Below, in pieces: positions 9,027 to 21,627 of a stretch of 64,000 nt of DNA (positions within the stretch are counted from its first letter, which is position 1; every line of letters begins with the position of its first letter). Both the position numbers and the translations under genes were made by a program. The notes beneath the pieces were generated by a model. It did not search any database. It was not told the origin of the DNA and saw only the letters and a program-made list of their open reading frames with translations. Source of the DNA: Pogonophryne albipinna (Eukaryota; Chordata; Actinopteri; Perciformes; Artedidraconidae); NCBI GenBank assembly GCA_028583405.1, contig CM053246.1:21955570-22019569 (forward strand). Reading direction: 5' to 3'.

Positions 9027-11094
9027 GCCCACTCTTTTAATCATCTTTGATAACCTGAACACATTAGTCTAATAATAATTTGGTCAATACTTAAATCAAT
9101 AGGCGTCTTCAGATTTGAGTGTGGTCCCACCGTACATCAATTTACATCACAAAGTAGAATAAGACTGAAACATTCAACCACAATGATTGACACAGACAAT
9201 CACAATAGAAAATCATCTCTCATCAATGTTTGGATCATCTGTTGTCAAAAGGACAATAATGAACGCACATAAAACACAGACGCATAATAGTAAAAACATC
9301 ATTAGCTGATCTCACTTATCAAACTATAAAATCAAAACCAGCTTGCAGTTTAAAGATTTAGTTTAAGGCAATCACTAGTCAAATGTATTTAAAACATAGG
9401 ATCATAACAGATCCAGCTGAGGTATAAAATCACAGTTAAGGTATAAAATTCACAGTGGTGATTTGATCAATTTGTAATCTGCAAAATTACAGTGTCCTCA
9501 ATTTAGGATTACTTTACGTTTACTTCATTACATATTAAATCAAGGGTAAGGCACTCAGTTTTAATGAAATCAATACCTTCATTTTAATCAAGTACATTGT
9601 TCAAAATCTGAAAGGAAAATTAAACAATTCTCAAAACGTTTAACAATCTGAAAAGGAAAAGTTAGGCAAATATTCAAAGACTTTTGTAAAACCTGGAAAG
9701 GAAGGTTTAAATATTTAAAACTTGAAACATCATTGTAGGTCTTTCTGTGCATGGGTAATACATTGAAGAGTAGTGTTGTTAAGCCTGATTGCTGGACAAT
9801 TAAGGAGAGTAACATTATCTGTTATAATATTAGAAATACCTTATTGTTCAATACCTTATAATCTGAAAATATCAATTAATTTATTTTTGTTTAGTGTGAA
9901 AGTGTAATCTGATCTGCCAAAATATATTTATCACCACTATTTAACACATGTCTGTTCATCGGAAATATAAGAACTATCATTAATTGTACATCTGTAAACA
10001 TCTGGTCATTCAATTCAAATGTTATCTTTGTACAAGAGCTGGAAGAACATGTCCTCCTGACTCGTTATCCTCCTCTCTTTATGACACAGAATGTCTGGTG
10101 TGTAAAGGCATCCTGATACTGTAGATTAGCACTGAGGTGCTGATTGGCTCAAAACTCTTCTTCATCAGAGCGCCATATCTCAACCCCCCAATTGCTCTGC
10201 TTTTTTGTGGATCATTCAGTGAACACTGTATGATCCCCCAGTGAAATGGAGGCTCATCTGCCTGCATTCCTTCTGCTATCTGCTTGAGAGCAGAGCCTAT
10301 TCCAAGTGGCACATCCAGATGACCCCCCCCCCCCCGTGATGGGAGAGGTTAGGAAGACCTCTGCTCCTCCAAGAAACGTGGAACCTTGTATTATAGAAAC
10401 CTCTGAAGCCATCGCTCGTCCTGCAGAGTTGTCTGTTTGAGCCCCCCCGAGCAGAAAGATGAAGAAGCATCCCATCTCATCAGAAAGTTGAAGATTAGAA
10501 TCCTCTCATCTCGAACGACCTCGGGCCTCCTTGCACGTGGCTGGGGGTGCTCTCTGCAGCCGGAGAGTGTGATCCTTTCTCTCTGACCCTTGGCCTTCAG
10601 AGCTGTCCTAGTTATTGGGTTAACACTTGATAGGGATGTTTTCCTGAGTGAAGACAACTCAAGGTAATGGATTAGCACATTATCATTAAATTACAAAAAT
10701 AGGATAGGGCCCTCAGAATGATTTGAGAGCCTTCCTGACACATGCACATGCATAAATGTAAGGTTTGTGTTAGTCATTTAACATGCAAGAATCATATACT
10801 CATCAGTCCAAAGCAGAGAAATGTTATATTAAGTTAAATGTGAGCTAGTTCCGGTGGATATAACCCCTTCTCAATGATTCTAAATGTTATATTAATTCAC
10901 CATTTACCGTTTGATAAAAGATTAGTTTATCAGAAATACATTTGAAATAAATGTTCCAATATGAAATCAATTACTCAATATAATTGACTCTCCCCTCCCT
11001 TTTCTTACATATGTCACATGTGTAATAACAAGTAGGATTCTATTTAAACATGGTATTGTCTATAAGCTATTAATCGAGAAGACTCAGTATCAGT
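9027..11094. other. Interior of the LTR element, first part
   Basis: AT-rich sequence with no coding frame above background and no recognised domain on either strand. A C-rich run at 10325-10336 and a mixed-content segment at 10030-10680 (detected only by base composition) stand out. There is no clear identity. Confidence 0.4.
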
Positions 11095-11300
11095 ATGCAA
11101 CTCGCAAACATCTCTTCTCTCTTTCCTATCCCTCTCTTCCCTCTTCTCTCTATTCTCTCTTCCTCATCCCTCTCTCATCCTCATCTCCCTCTTTCCTCAT
11201 CTCCCTCTTTCCTCACTTCTCCATGTCTTTCTTTTCTCACTTTCCCCTGTCCTTCTTTTCTCACTTTCCCATCTCTTTCTTCTGTCACTTCTGTTAGATA
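11095..11300. repeat. Pyrimidine-rich (CTTTCCTCATCTCC)n-like low-complexity tract
   Basis: A 200-base polypyrimidine stretch with imperfect TCTCTTTC/TCATCTCCC repeats. It is bracketed by two related segments (CGAGAAGACTCAG at about 11077 and 11354), suggesting a local imperfect duplication. Confidence 0.7.
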
Positions 11301-13077
11301 TGAAATAAAACATACGAGTCCATGTAAGCATGGCATAGATCATAATCCATTCCTCGAGAAGACTCAGGATCACCTGTGCGCAGCTAACAAAAAAAAAACA
11401 ATTTTGAGAAACATATATTATGCAGGAAATGCATACCTTTGTTAAAAAAAACAAAGCATAGCCGATTTGGGAGGAAAAGCTTCAATCCTCCTTAACATCT
11501 GAGTTACCACTGAAGGCATAGCATGAATGATAGTGGGCGTCTGAGGGTGTCATTACTGAGAAATGTCAAACAAATTCAAAACCTTACATTTGAAAACAGG
11601 TTTGCATTCCTCCACTTAAGGTGAAGTTATCATTGGAAACAATAAAAACGAACTGTTTTGATGTAGAATCTATAAATTGAATCGTTAGAGCAGAACAGAA
11701 TAGTTGTATTGTAGCCTGAGTTCTGTGCAGCCTCTAGTTTCACCAGATGGAAACATGGTCCATATAATGTGAATACATGCAGAATTAGACAGTAAGAGGC
11801 CCCTCACATTAGGCCTATATTAAAAAATAGTAGGGGCTTTTAACAGTTTGCCAACTTACAGGCATCATCTGCATAGCAGTATGAATAGCCTTAAAAACAC
11901 AAGCAACCCACTCTGTGGTAACGAGAGTCATATTTCTGACCCATATGCCCTAAGTGAAGCCGTTAGTCTCATCTGACTGACCCAAGGGTTGGTGCTGGTG
12001 TGACAATGAGGCTTCCAAGTGTTCAAAGCAGATGTCAAGCTTTCAGTTCATGGCTCGATGGGGGGGAGCAGACCCACGTGAGACAGTATCAATCAACGGC
12101 TGTAATGTTCAGTTTGAGGAGCGTCATTCTCTCTGGGAGCAGGAAATGGTGTCCATTCTTGGACCAGACCATTAATGTCATGTAGAGCAGCCATAGCATC
12201 TCTGTGACTGCACTCAGCCGGACTGTAGCAGGGCAGAACTGGGTGACTCTTAGTGAAGCCGTCCAAGGCCATAGACAAAATGGAACCACGTACTAACAAA
12301 AAGGACACAGGGCCATCAATGTCTCTCTTTACCATTGGCCTAATCATAAAACAAATCAGTGGGAAAAATGTGGAACACTAATCCATCATGTGAAATGTTG
12401 AGTTAATTTAAATAATTACTTATGGGTTGAAATCAAAATAACATTAACATTAGAACTAAAGTCAGTTAAAATTGGACTTGCACGGATCAGAATCTAATCA
12501 ATACACCATTTTCCCAGCTCTGTGATGAAAGGATAACAAGCAGGGATGCAAACTTGTCACCTTTCGGCGAAATTCGCCGTTTTGAATCCAAAATAGGTCG
12601 TTTGTGTGATTCATGTAGATCTGCAATAAAAATATTATTGGGGTATGGGGGGTGTCTGGGAACCGGAGTAATCTGCAGCCGCGAGCTGTTATGTGCCATC
12701 ATGACACGCATGGTGTTCTTTTTTATATATGATAATGAAGCGCGAGCTGTCTGCTCGAGTCTTCCTGCCTGTCGGCTCTGCTCATGGATGTATAATAAGG
12801 CTCTGCTGCTCCGCGAAGATGGTCTAGCTTCAGCAGCCACATTACCTACGGGTGCGTTCGTTAATATTAACTGTGTGGTCCGGAGTCACTGTGGCACAGA
12901 CTGGACCGCTGGTGAACAGCTGTTAGAACGGGGCGTTCAGGTGTTCAGAGCAGAGCTCCCTGTCGGAGCGGCAGAGCGTGATGTGAACTGAAAAATGTTT
13001 CTGTCGCAATATTATTTAAGGAATCGTTGAGCTAGCTAACTAGCATACATTGTCACTATCTGCTAACGTTAGCTTTA
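11301..13077. other. Interior of the LTR element, second part
   Basis: No intact gene. A minus-strand frame at 12347-12093 is open for 84 codons without a recognisable domain. From about 12543 the sequence (GGATGCAAACTTGTCACCTTTCGGCGAA) looks like the edge of another inserted repeat extending to about 13060. Confidence 0.35.
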
Positions 13078-13625
13078 GTACTCAGATCTTGTACTTGAGT
13101 AAAAGTAGAAGTACCAGAGCGTAGGAATACTATGTTACAGTAAAAGTACTGCATTCAAAATGTTACTCAAGTAAAAGTATAAAAGTATTCTCATCAAAAT
13201 ATAGTGGAAATAGCGACAATAAAAGTAGTCATTGTGCAGATTGGTTTATTTCAGAATAATATATATGATATGTTTTATAATGATTGATCATGAAAGTGTT
13301 CTCAAAGCTGGTAAAGGTGCAGCTAGTTTGAATGACTTTGTATACTGCAGGGTAGCTTGTGGATTTACTCCAGGTGGAACTAAAGTCTGATTTAACACTT
13401 GATTATATTTCACATCATTCATCCAGATCTGTAAAGTAACTAAAGGTATTAAATACATGTAGTGGAGTAGAAGTACACCATGTAGGCTACCTCTGAACTG
13501 TAGTGGAGTAGAAGAACAATGTAGCAAAACATTTAAATACTTAAATAAAGTACAAGTATCTCAAAATTGTACCTAAGTATAGTACTAGTTGAGTTTATGA
13601 ACTTAGTTACTTAACACCACTGGCT
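13078..13625. mobile_element. Non-autonomous DNA transposon remnant (AGTACTTGAGTAAAAGTA family)
   Basis: Both ends carry the repeated vocabulary of a widespread fish miniature element: CTTGTACTTGAGTAAAAG near the left and ACTTAGTTACTTAACACCAC then TG on the right. Short repeats of GTAAAAGTA and GTAGTGGAGTAGAAG fill the ends. The left terminus looks truncated. The family name is not certain; hAT-like is my best guess. Confidence 0.6.
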
Positions 13626-15868
13626 ATACAGATAGAAAGACTAAGCCTTGCACAGAGGCATGAAAATACTTCTTTTTTTTCAAAATGCTCAACAGTGCTG
13701 CCAAAATTATAAACTGACTGCTACACAATAAAAATAAATGCTTTTATATATTTCTATTAAATGTGACTCTTTAGCGTTTCTGTTATTATTACCACTGCTG
13801 CTTTAGTTGTTTTAGTTGCTCTGTCTGTTCGCATTTGGAAGTCTCATGATTTATTGTGTGGGCCTGTGAAGGAGAGGCCCAGGGAAAACAACATCTATCT
13901 TGGAACTGCAATTACTTATCTTAAAGAGATTGCACCATTATACTCCTTTTAAAAAAAAATTGCTCAATTCATTTAGCACATTTAATTATGCATACAATAA
14001 AGACCTCAACAAATATAATTGATCCTGGCTTAACCAGCGACCTTTACTCTATTGTTCATAAGCTCAGTAGTTTAACAACTATTAGAGTTGTAGTAATGTC
14101 TGTAGACCAATTGTACTAGAAATAATTTGAAACAGTTTAATAAAGAATGTTAACCTATATTTGAAAACTGTAATTGAACTTCAACTTATATCAATTATCT
14201 GATTCCAGTGGCCAGTTGGAATAGACAATCAACAAAGTTTCCATTTTGCAGCAACAGCGCAAAAGATTTCAACCACAATTAGTATTATGTCTGAGTCTAG
14301 TTCTGTCTTATCTGCTTTGTTACGGAATGTGTTCAATACATTACGTTTTTTTATTCATTATCACCATACAATACATAGATTAAGAATAAATGAAACAAAT
14401 AGTACAACATTGACCTAATTGAGCAGACAGATTTTTTGCAACCCTGATCTCCTCAGGCCGGTATTTATGACCAGCATTGATGCCTCTGAGGGTCTCAGGG
14501 TGTCAGACAGATGCAGGACATAAAAACACTCTTTTGCTATTTTTTTTCCTTTTTTGCAGCACCTTTGCAGCACATTTATACTATAATATATAATTTTGCT
14601 TTACATCTTTACATTATTTATTTTTCTCAAGTCATTTACTTTTGGTGAGATAACTAAAGTTTAGTTCATTTTACCCTGGCTATGGACTGAATCATTATTA
14701 GTTGTTACAAAGCATACACAAGACGGCGGGTAGGCAAACCAATATAGAAACAATTAGACAAACAAACATGAACTCGCAATAAACACCAGCGCGACAGCAA
14801 AGTTCATTCAGCTCAATTTAGTTCGAATTAGGAGGTTTCAGAGGGGGTAGGGAATTATAGAAATGGAGCACCTGCTCGCGCATCCACCCTTGTACAAGTG
14901 CTAAGATCGTGCCTGAAGACCGTCCAAACGCGATAACTAGCTTATCCTCTTGCGACAACCACTACTCTGTTCTAGTGGCGCTATGATCCCCCGACCAGGA
15001 GAACATAGACTTTTTTCCGCTACCCTTTCTCTCCAAACACAGCACAGTTAACTGTAGTCCTACACGACCAGCCGATACACCCGCCATCGTGTTCATCACA
15101 ACGGTGAAACACAGTTTTGTTCTATGCTTGCTTGCCACTGCCCACCCGTGATCAATTAGCCTATACTTTTATGTATGCACCCCGGATCGCCACCAGCTGG
15201 TCCAGCGAAGTAGGGAACACTTCCAAGCAACGTAGGAAATGTTCCTCCAGCAGAGTAGAGAGCTGTGGCGCATCAGGTGATGCACGCACCTCGCGCTGCC
15301 CCAGCCTTGCCAGCAATGCAGAAGACGGTCGCAAACAACGAGTGCTTTTAGACCATCTCGTTTTTAATAGAGATGGCGGTGGTGTGAGTTAAAGCTTATA
15401 GACAAAAAGGCTGTGACTTTCTTACTCTCAGCTGCACGGCTGCAGCCACCCAACAACGGGGGAATATTTACACACACCCCAGCGGTTGCTGCTGGCCCCG
15501 TGCTGACAGAGGCGATGGGGGGAATATCTCTGGCTGCTTATTTTTAACTGCTGTGTTGGCCGCTGAAACCCCCAGAATTCGGCGATTTGTCCAATACAAA
15601 TCTTTACATTGCTTTCATACAGAAGCTCCACTTTACTGATGTATTTCTTTAAGGTTACTCTGAACATAAGCTGTGCATGCTTGTATGGTAATTTCGTCCC
15701 AAGCAGCATGCACAGAGGCAATCAGCCAAATGTTCATTAACCAAAAATGAAACACAACCACTCAGTTTCACAGGTAATTTTAGGATACCGTTAATCACAG
15801 ATTCTGGTAAGGCAATGTCCAAATGTGGATTTGAAATTACACTTACCAGTCTCTGAAGATATGTTGGT
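13626..15868. other. Interior of the LTR element, third part
   Basis: No supported coding sequence. 14,870-15,400 has a more balanced base composition and a short + frame (15117-15392), but no domain. On the minus strand the part near 15,869 is the leader next to the primer site. Confidence 0.35.
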
Positions 15869-15886
15869 ATCCTGCCGACAACGCCA
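15869..15886 (-). other. Candidate tRNA-type primer-binding site
   Basis: Three bases inside the LTR the minus strand reads TGGCGTTGTCGGCAGGAT. It begins TGG as required for pairing with a tRNA CCA end. I could not assign the tRNA. Confidence 0.45.
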
Positions 15887-16266
15887 AATTGTAAGGGAAA
15901 CTTCTGCTGCAATGGAGAGTCAGGACTCAGAGAGACACGAGGAGAGTCGGAGCTTTGATGTCAAACATTGGTAGTTTATTACAAGCGTCGGCCGGAGAAT
16001 TCATATCACAAGTCACAGCAGCAAAAAGTTCTGACTGCACTGGTGGGTTGTCATGTCAATTCTGATCAGCCTATCTCTCCAATAGACCTTTAACTCGTTT
16101 ACAGAGAGTCAACCCACATATTGGGGGAAGGTGTACGTCAGGGATCACCAACTACATTTGTCCAAGGGCCAAAATGTATCCAATAGACACTATCGCGGGC
16201 CGGGGGGGTACAGGTACTGCATAAAGCTTAGCAGACTCTTCACGCTAACGAAGGATCACTTCTAGG

Positions 16267-17202
16267 CAGGGTTGGGAGGGTTACTTTGTAAATGTAATCA
16301 GTTACTGATTACTGAATACATGCTCTAAAAGTAATCAGAATACAGTTACAGTTTTGTGTCTTATAAAAGTAACGTGTTCACTGTTCAGGTTACTTTTAGA
16401 ATACTTTTGGAATACTTTCTTTTTCCATAACAGATGGGTATGTTTTGGTGAGCAGGAGACACTTGTTTTACTGTTTTAATGGCTTATCAAGAACTCAAAC
16501 ACAACATCTTGGTGTCATTCTGGACAGCTCCCTCTCATCTGCACCCCACATAAAAAACATCACCCGGACTGCATTCTCCTACTGTAAACCTTTCCTTAGA
16601 ATATGTTATGAATTGTAAGGTGTCCTTGGGTGCTTTGAAAGGCGCCCCTAAATAGAATGAATTATCATTATTATTTATTATTATGATCTGAAACGATGTA
16701 ATAACTTTTAAAACTTGTTCCAGTCACTTGCCCCATGCATTCAGCAGCAGCAGGCCATTCACTTTGATTTGATCCCGTTATAAATGTCATCATTTCGACA
16801 ATAAAGAAATGCTACATCAACGTTATCTTGCACATTTTATCTAACCATCTCCGTTTCTAACTTTCAATATATTTTAAAAGAGATCTCTCTCTCTCTCATC
16901 TGCGTGCGGGGGCGGGACCTCACAGACATGCTGCATCTCTCTCTCGCTCACAGACATGCTGCAGCGCTGTGCAGTGTGCACACAGTTCTGCCGGTAATGA
17001 ATATTACATTTTGTGAGGAAACTTTTCCACCAATAATTCCAATAAGTATTCCAAAATGTATTCACTTCAGGTTTACGAAAGTAACTGTAATCAGATTACT
17101 CGTTTTTCAAATGTAACGCCAGCTGAATACAGTTAGCCTACTTGATTTTTGTATTCTGATTACGTAACGCCGTTACATATATTCCGTTACAACCCAACCC
17201 TG
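16267..17202. mobile_element. Second hAT-like element nested in the first
   Basis: Termini CAGGGTTGGGAGGGTTAC and, inverted, CAGGGTTGGGTTGTAAC are flanked by the 8-bp duplication CTTCTAGG (16259-16266 and 17203-17210). The ends are rich in GTAATCAGTTAC/AAAGTAAC words, typical of a well-known fish miniature family. It has no transposase. Confidence 0.85.
16500..16683 (+). pseudogene. L2-type LINE 3' scrap inside the second hAT-like element
   Basis: The translated segment reads LGVILDSSLSSAPHIKNITR, followed after a deletion by the LINE 3' end (TTGGGTGCTTTGAAAGGCGC) and an ATT-rich tail (about 16663-16683). It resembles the element at 7037-7945 but is much shorter. It is the innermost of five nested layers. 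Confidence 0.65.
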
Positions 17203-17765
17203 CTTCTAGGCTACTGTCCCGCAGCTCCTGCCTCTCTGTTAGACTCTGTCGCAGCGGGGCTGCTGCTGTGGTGCGGAGCGCACAAAGCAGACTCTTCACA
17301 ACTAAGGATCACTTCTTCTTCTTCAAGGAAGGGAAGGTTTCGCAGTACGCAGTCTACTGTCCCGCAGCTGCTGCCTCTCTGTTGGACTCCGGTACTGCAC
17401 CTTACTCTCGAGACGTTGTAAAAACAAAATGGGTGGGGGGGCGAACGCAGTAACCACTCCGCCAACGCCACAGTCACCCCCGTCGTGCGGGCCGGATGAG
17501 AATGTCTGGCGGGCCGGATGTGGCCCGCGGGCCGCCAGTTGGTGGTCACTGGTGTACGTGAACACCTGGAGGCACTGAATCACTTATCTGACTCTAATGG
17601 CTCTGTGACCGAGCGTTGACCGGTCATAAAACTGGTAATGTCAGCAATAGCAAAGATTTCCCATTCCCTAAGACAGATAACAGACTTAGGGTTCGGTCGT
17701 AAAACGTCAACAGGCCGAAAGGTCAAATATCTTAAGTAAAGACCAAATTAATCCCTAACACATAC

Positions 17766-19490
17766 GGCCATCTCTCGGGCTATAAGCTCAATGTAGGAAA
17801 AACCCAGGTGATGGCTATAAATTATACCCCATCCCTTCCTATTCAACAAGCATACAGACTCAGGTGGAGCGCAAAGGCAATACAATATTTAGGTGTGAAT
17901 ATAACAATTGACCTAACAACACTAAATGAAGCGAACTATAAGACTTTAAATCAGGAAATCCAGAGAGATATGGAAAGATGGTCAGTATTCAGCTCAAGAA
18001 TAGAAATTATTAAAATGAATATACTTCCAAGAATTTTGTATATGTTACAATCTTTACCTGTAGAAACATCCCAATCACAATTCATAGAATGGGACAAAAA
18101 AATCTCAAGGTTCATTTGGGCGGGAAAGAAACCGAGGATAAAATACACAACCCTCCAAGCACCTAAAGATAAAGGAGGGATGGCTCTACCGAATCTTCAA
18201 GAATATTACTACGCAGCTCAACTCCGTTATTTAGTTAATTGGTGTGATACAACATATACTGCGAAATGGAAAGATATTGAATTAAATACAGTATCAGACT
18301 ACCATATCCCAAGCATGATTGCGAACAGAACTATGTTCAAAAGGAAGGAGGAATTGCTAGACCCTATCACTAAATTCACTCTTGAAACCTTGTTTACAGT
18401 GGTTAGAAAATACAACTTGGAAAGAGAGATCAAAATTCTTAGATGGTTGACTTATGACTCGGAGTTTAAGCCTGGAATTTTCGATAAAACATATAGACAT
18501 TGGTCAGACAAGGGCATTACAGCAATCAGCACTATAATTGAGAGGGGTCAAATCAAAAGCTTTCAAAAACTTAAAGAGGAGTTCAATTTGAACAACCAGG
18601 ATTTATTTAGGTATTTACAAGTAAGATATTTCTTTGAGAAAGAAGTTAAACCACACCAGCAGCACGAAATGAACAGAGTGATTATAACATTGTGTAAAGC
18701 ATACAATAGTGTCTCTTGTAAAGTGATGTCAGCGCTGTACCAAGGTCTAGTCATGAACAGGAAAACTTCTACACTGTATGTTCGAGATAAATGGATGAAA
18801 GAGAGCAATATACTGTTGTCCAATTAAGACTGGTATAATATATGTACTGTACAGCAATTTACCACCAGCTCAAGGTTATGGAAAGAGTTTTGTTGGAAAA
18901 ATATAATCCGATTTTTCATTACTCCCAGGACTAAAAGTAAATACGCACGTACTCAGGAGGCATGCTGGAGACTGTGTGGGGAGAGGAATGTTGGACATGC
19001 ACATGCTTTTTGGGAATGTGCGAAAATGGAGGGATACTGGGATGATGTATGGACTTTGCTCAAGCGGATTTTGGGATATGAGGTCCCGAACACTTTTGAA
19101 GTACTTTATTTAGGAAATCTCACAAGGAGCATTGTCCAATACAGAGACCAATATCTTGTGCGTATAGTATACTGATAGCATCAACGAAAAAAGCAATCAC
19201 CAGGAAATGGCTACAGGAGGAACCCCCTGCAGCCAATGACTGGTTGGAAGTTGTTGGAGAAATACTCCATATGGAAAGACTCACCCATAGGCTCAGAATG
19301 AAACTACCAGAATTTGAAAAGAAACTGTTCAAGTGGACTGCCTACAAGACCCTTCACTAAGTCACAGCGAACCCTGACCTTAGTTACATTATGTATAGAT
19401 AATTATTTGATCTCTGACACTACTTTTGTTTGTTTTGTTTGTATTGTTTTTCCTGAAAATAATGAAAACTAAGTTGAAAAAAAAGAAAAA
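17766..19490 (+). pseudogene. L1-type LINE ORF2, downstream part and 3' end
   Basis: This continues the reading frame broken at 8576. It runs open to a stop at 18825-18827, stays similar in the same frame to about 19173, then shifts frame and ends with a TAA at 19358-19360. The C-terminal region includes a Cys/His cluster (CWRLCGERNVGHAHAFWEC, about 18962-19018) typical of L1-group ORF2 ends. The 3' end is A-rich (about 19475-19500). One stop and one frameshift mark it as a dead copy. Confidence 0.8.
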
Positions 19491-20435
19491 AAAAGAAGAA
19501 AACTACTATAAATGAAATATGATATAGTATTTCTTGAAAGTAAAAGCGGTCGACATTTAGTTTTGTCTCTTTGTTTCACGCACAACCTGCATTGACTTGA
19601 TTTTGTTCGACTGCTCGAGTGTTTATGATTCTGATGTTTGATGTTTGTCCATTTCCTTTGCAGCTGGAGATGTTGTGAATGGGGGCGGTGGGTCTGCAGT
19701 CTGACCTGCTGGACAAAGGGACTGATTTAACTAGTTCAAGGGCTTGTGTTTAGTTTGCTTTTGTTTCATCACATCTGTTTTCCTCTGGTTTTCTATTTAT
19801 AATTTGGTGGGATCGGATGAAATTGATGGGGTTTGTGAAAATGTCTCCTAACTGAAGAGATGTTCAATAAGCTGCAGGTTTCCAGCTCCAACACTAACAC
19901 TGCTCTAATGATTCTCATTCAGCTTTACCCCGTTTCTTTCAGCAGTTACATTGTAAGATTAAGCTTGTCTAAAAAAAGGGCACCTAAACTTGTCCATGTT
20001 TACTAAAACGCATCTCCATCTGGACTTCAGAACATCACTTTTATTATTTTCCACCAGATGAGGTCGTTTTGTCATGGGACAAATGAGAGCCGTTTCCCTG
20101 GGGTCTGGCACAACAATGTAAATGCATCAAAATCATTGTTTTTATACCTAGCTAGCCACACCTTCAATATACAGAAAAATGATTCTCCCAGAAAGTATTT
20201 TCCAAAAAAATAATGAAAAAGGCATTGTGTAAACAAAAAATGTAAATGGCGGCTTTGGGAATTTTTGTCTGGGTTTATATTTGTTAGAAATGACACTGCA
20301 GAATTTCTTTTTTGCATGCATCAAAATTAATGTTGCTATTCATTGACATTCAATTTGTAGTGGCAATTTCTTATATTACTTTATATGGTAAAACCAAATG
20401 ATATTATACTGAGAAATTACTTGGTCAGCTCAACC
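19491..20435. other. Intergenic stretch between the L1 and the retrovirus-like remnant
   Basis: AT-rich sequence with no coding frame worth calling and no terminal repeats found. Confidence 0.4.
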
Positions 20436-20757
20436 TGTTGTATCCCACGGTAGCTTCCTGCCAAGGTCGTACTTGAACAATGCGGCTCTTGTGGAATTAT
20501 GAGAGCATTGCAAGATAACAATCGACAGAAAGTGTTATCTCTTTTCTTCTGCACAGCAACAGTCCTCTATAAATCACACACACACACATTCGCCTCTGTG
20601 TCCACTCCTGCAAACTACTCTGTACTTTGCATGACCTGTACCATTCAAGCTTGAATAAAGAATCAACAAGACGACTCTGTTTGCTTTCACCAGTTTATTA
20701 TTGATTACTCTCATTGTACATTTTTACAGTATTGACAAGGTTAAAATATCTACAACA
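20436..20757 (+). repeat. 5' LTR of the retrovirus-like remnant
   Basis: It begins TGTTGTA and ends TACAACA, a perfect 7-bp inverted terminal pair of TG...CA type. Inside are TATAAAT at 20578-20584 and AATAAA at 20654-20659, in the right order for U3-R-U5. No partner LTR is in the window. Confidence 0.75.
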
Positions 20758-20760
20758 ACT

Positions 20761-20778
20761 TGGTGTCAGACGTGGGAT
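20761..20778 (+). other. Primer-binding site, tRNA-Leu(CAA) type
   Basis: Three bases after the LTR, TGGTGTCAGACGTGGGAT is complementary, with one or two mismatches, to the 3' end of vertebrate tRNA-Leu(CAA) as I recall it. Confidence 0.6.
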
Positions 20779-20955
20779 CTCTGCAAGTTCGATTGGGGAC
20801 ACCCAGGGACGCTGGTGGTTGGCCGCCGGGATCCTCGGATTCTCCTCTACCTCGACAGAAAGTATTACGGGACGAGAGGACCAGCGCCAGCCATTTCACT
20901 CAACAGATGGCCGGCCTACACCGCATGACTAAAGTTAATTGGGAAGACACCACCA

Positions 20956-21627
20956 ATGATGGCTACTGCGACACAATTACCATTCTGCGCAGCAATTAAA
21001 GCGAAATTCCCCGCTAAAGTAGACATGTCAAAATTCACCGCCTGCAAACAAAATCCTGACGAATCGGTAAACGACTATTACCACCGCCTGCACCTAGTTT
21101 TCAATGCAAACAGCGGCATCCAAGAACCTGATGGCTACCCAGCAGGGGCTGTAGGAGTTTGGGAAACCCATCCCAGCAACGCTTTCCTCAACGGCCTGTC
21201 CTCGGCTATCTCTACATCTGTGCGAGCCTCCTGCATTGGCGTTATGGACGGTGCCCCTCTGGAAGAAATCAGCCGACACGCCATACATGCCGAGAAGCGC
21301 CTCTCAGAAGAAAAAGCTAATGACGACAAGAAACGCCGCGACCGAAAAGAAAAGGCCCAACTAACCATGGTCCAAGCTGTTACAACCGCCTGGTCACACC
21401 AACCCCAAGGAGACAGCAGTGGCAGGGGGGGCCCAAGAGGCAGGGGAGGTGTCCGAGGCCGTGGAGGTTTCAGAGGAAGAGGCAGAGGACGAGGAGGCAA
21501 CCAAACTGGTAACAACGGTGGTTGTTTCATCTGCGGTGACATGGGTCACTGGATCGCTGAATGTCCGCAGAACACCCAAATGAAAGACACCCAATCTGCT
21601 CCAAACAATGACAATTCTTCAAACTGA
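20956..21627 (+). pseudogene. Truncated gag (C-terminal half with zinc knuckle)
   Basis: An open frame of 223 codons from ATG 20956. The middle contains a capsid-like helical segment (NPDESVNDYYHRL, HPSNAFLNGLSS). Then come a charged KKRRDRKEK stretch, an RGG-rich tract (RGGFRGRGRGRGG) and one CCHC zinc knuckle, CFICGDMGHWIAEC. The frame stops at 21627. The matrix and most of the capsid expected upstream are missing, since only about 180 bases separate the primer site from this frame. This fits a deletion. Confidence 0.65.

Larger units (their letters stand above)
16139..17551. mobile_element. hAT-like non-autonomous element inside the LTR
   Basis: Ends CAGGGATCACCAACT and, inverted, CAGTGACCACCAACT form terminal inverted repeats. 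The 8-bp duplication GTGTACGT flanks it (16131-16138 and 17552-17559), the hAT size class. It has no transposase. Its right part contains a partial tandem duplication (CTACTGTCCCGCAGCTSCTG appears at about 17211 and 17354; CAGACTCTTCAC at about 16231 and 17289). Confidence 0.85.
8577..17760 (-). mobile_element. LTR retrotransposon inserted in the L1 (non-coding interior)
   Basis: LTRs at 8577-9026 and 15890-17760 (450 bp each once the inner hAT element is discounted) start TGTAAGGG and end CCCTAACA. They are flanked by the 5-bp duplication CATAC (8572-8576 and 17761-17765). About six differences between the two LTRs were counted by eye, roughly 1.3%, so the insertion is older than the 37-4472 element. 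The minus orientation is set by an AATAAA in the LTR, a purine-rich tract next to 9026 and a TGG-type primer site next to 15890. No gag or pol motif was recognised in the 6.9-kb interior, so it is non-autonomous or heavily eroded. Confidence 0.85.
15890..17760 (-). repeat. 5' LTR of the 8577-17760 element, split by a hAT-like insert
   Basis: The LTR halves are 15890-16138 and 17560-17760. The 1413-bp hAT-like element plus its duplicated GTGTACGT lies between. Setting these aside gives 450 bp, exactly the length of the other LTR. Confidence 0.85.

Noticed and set aside
12093..12347. An integrase or other pol domain on the minus strand
   Set aside because: The 84-codon frame has no catalytic motif and no continuation in neighbouring frames.
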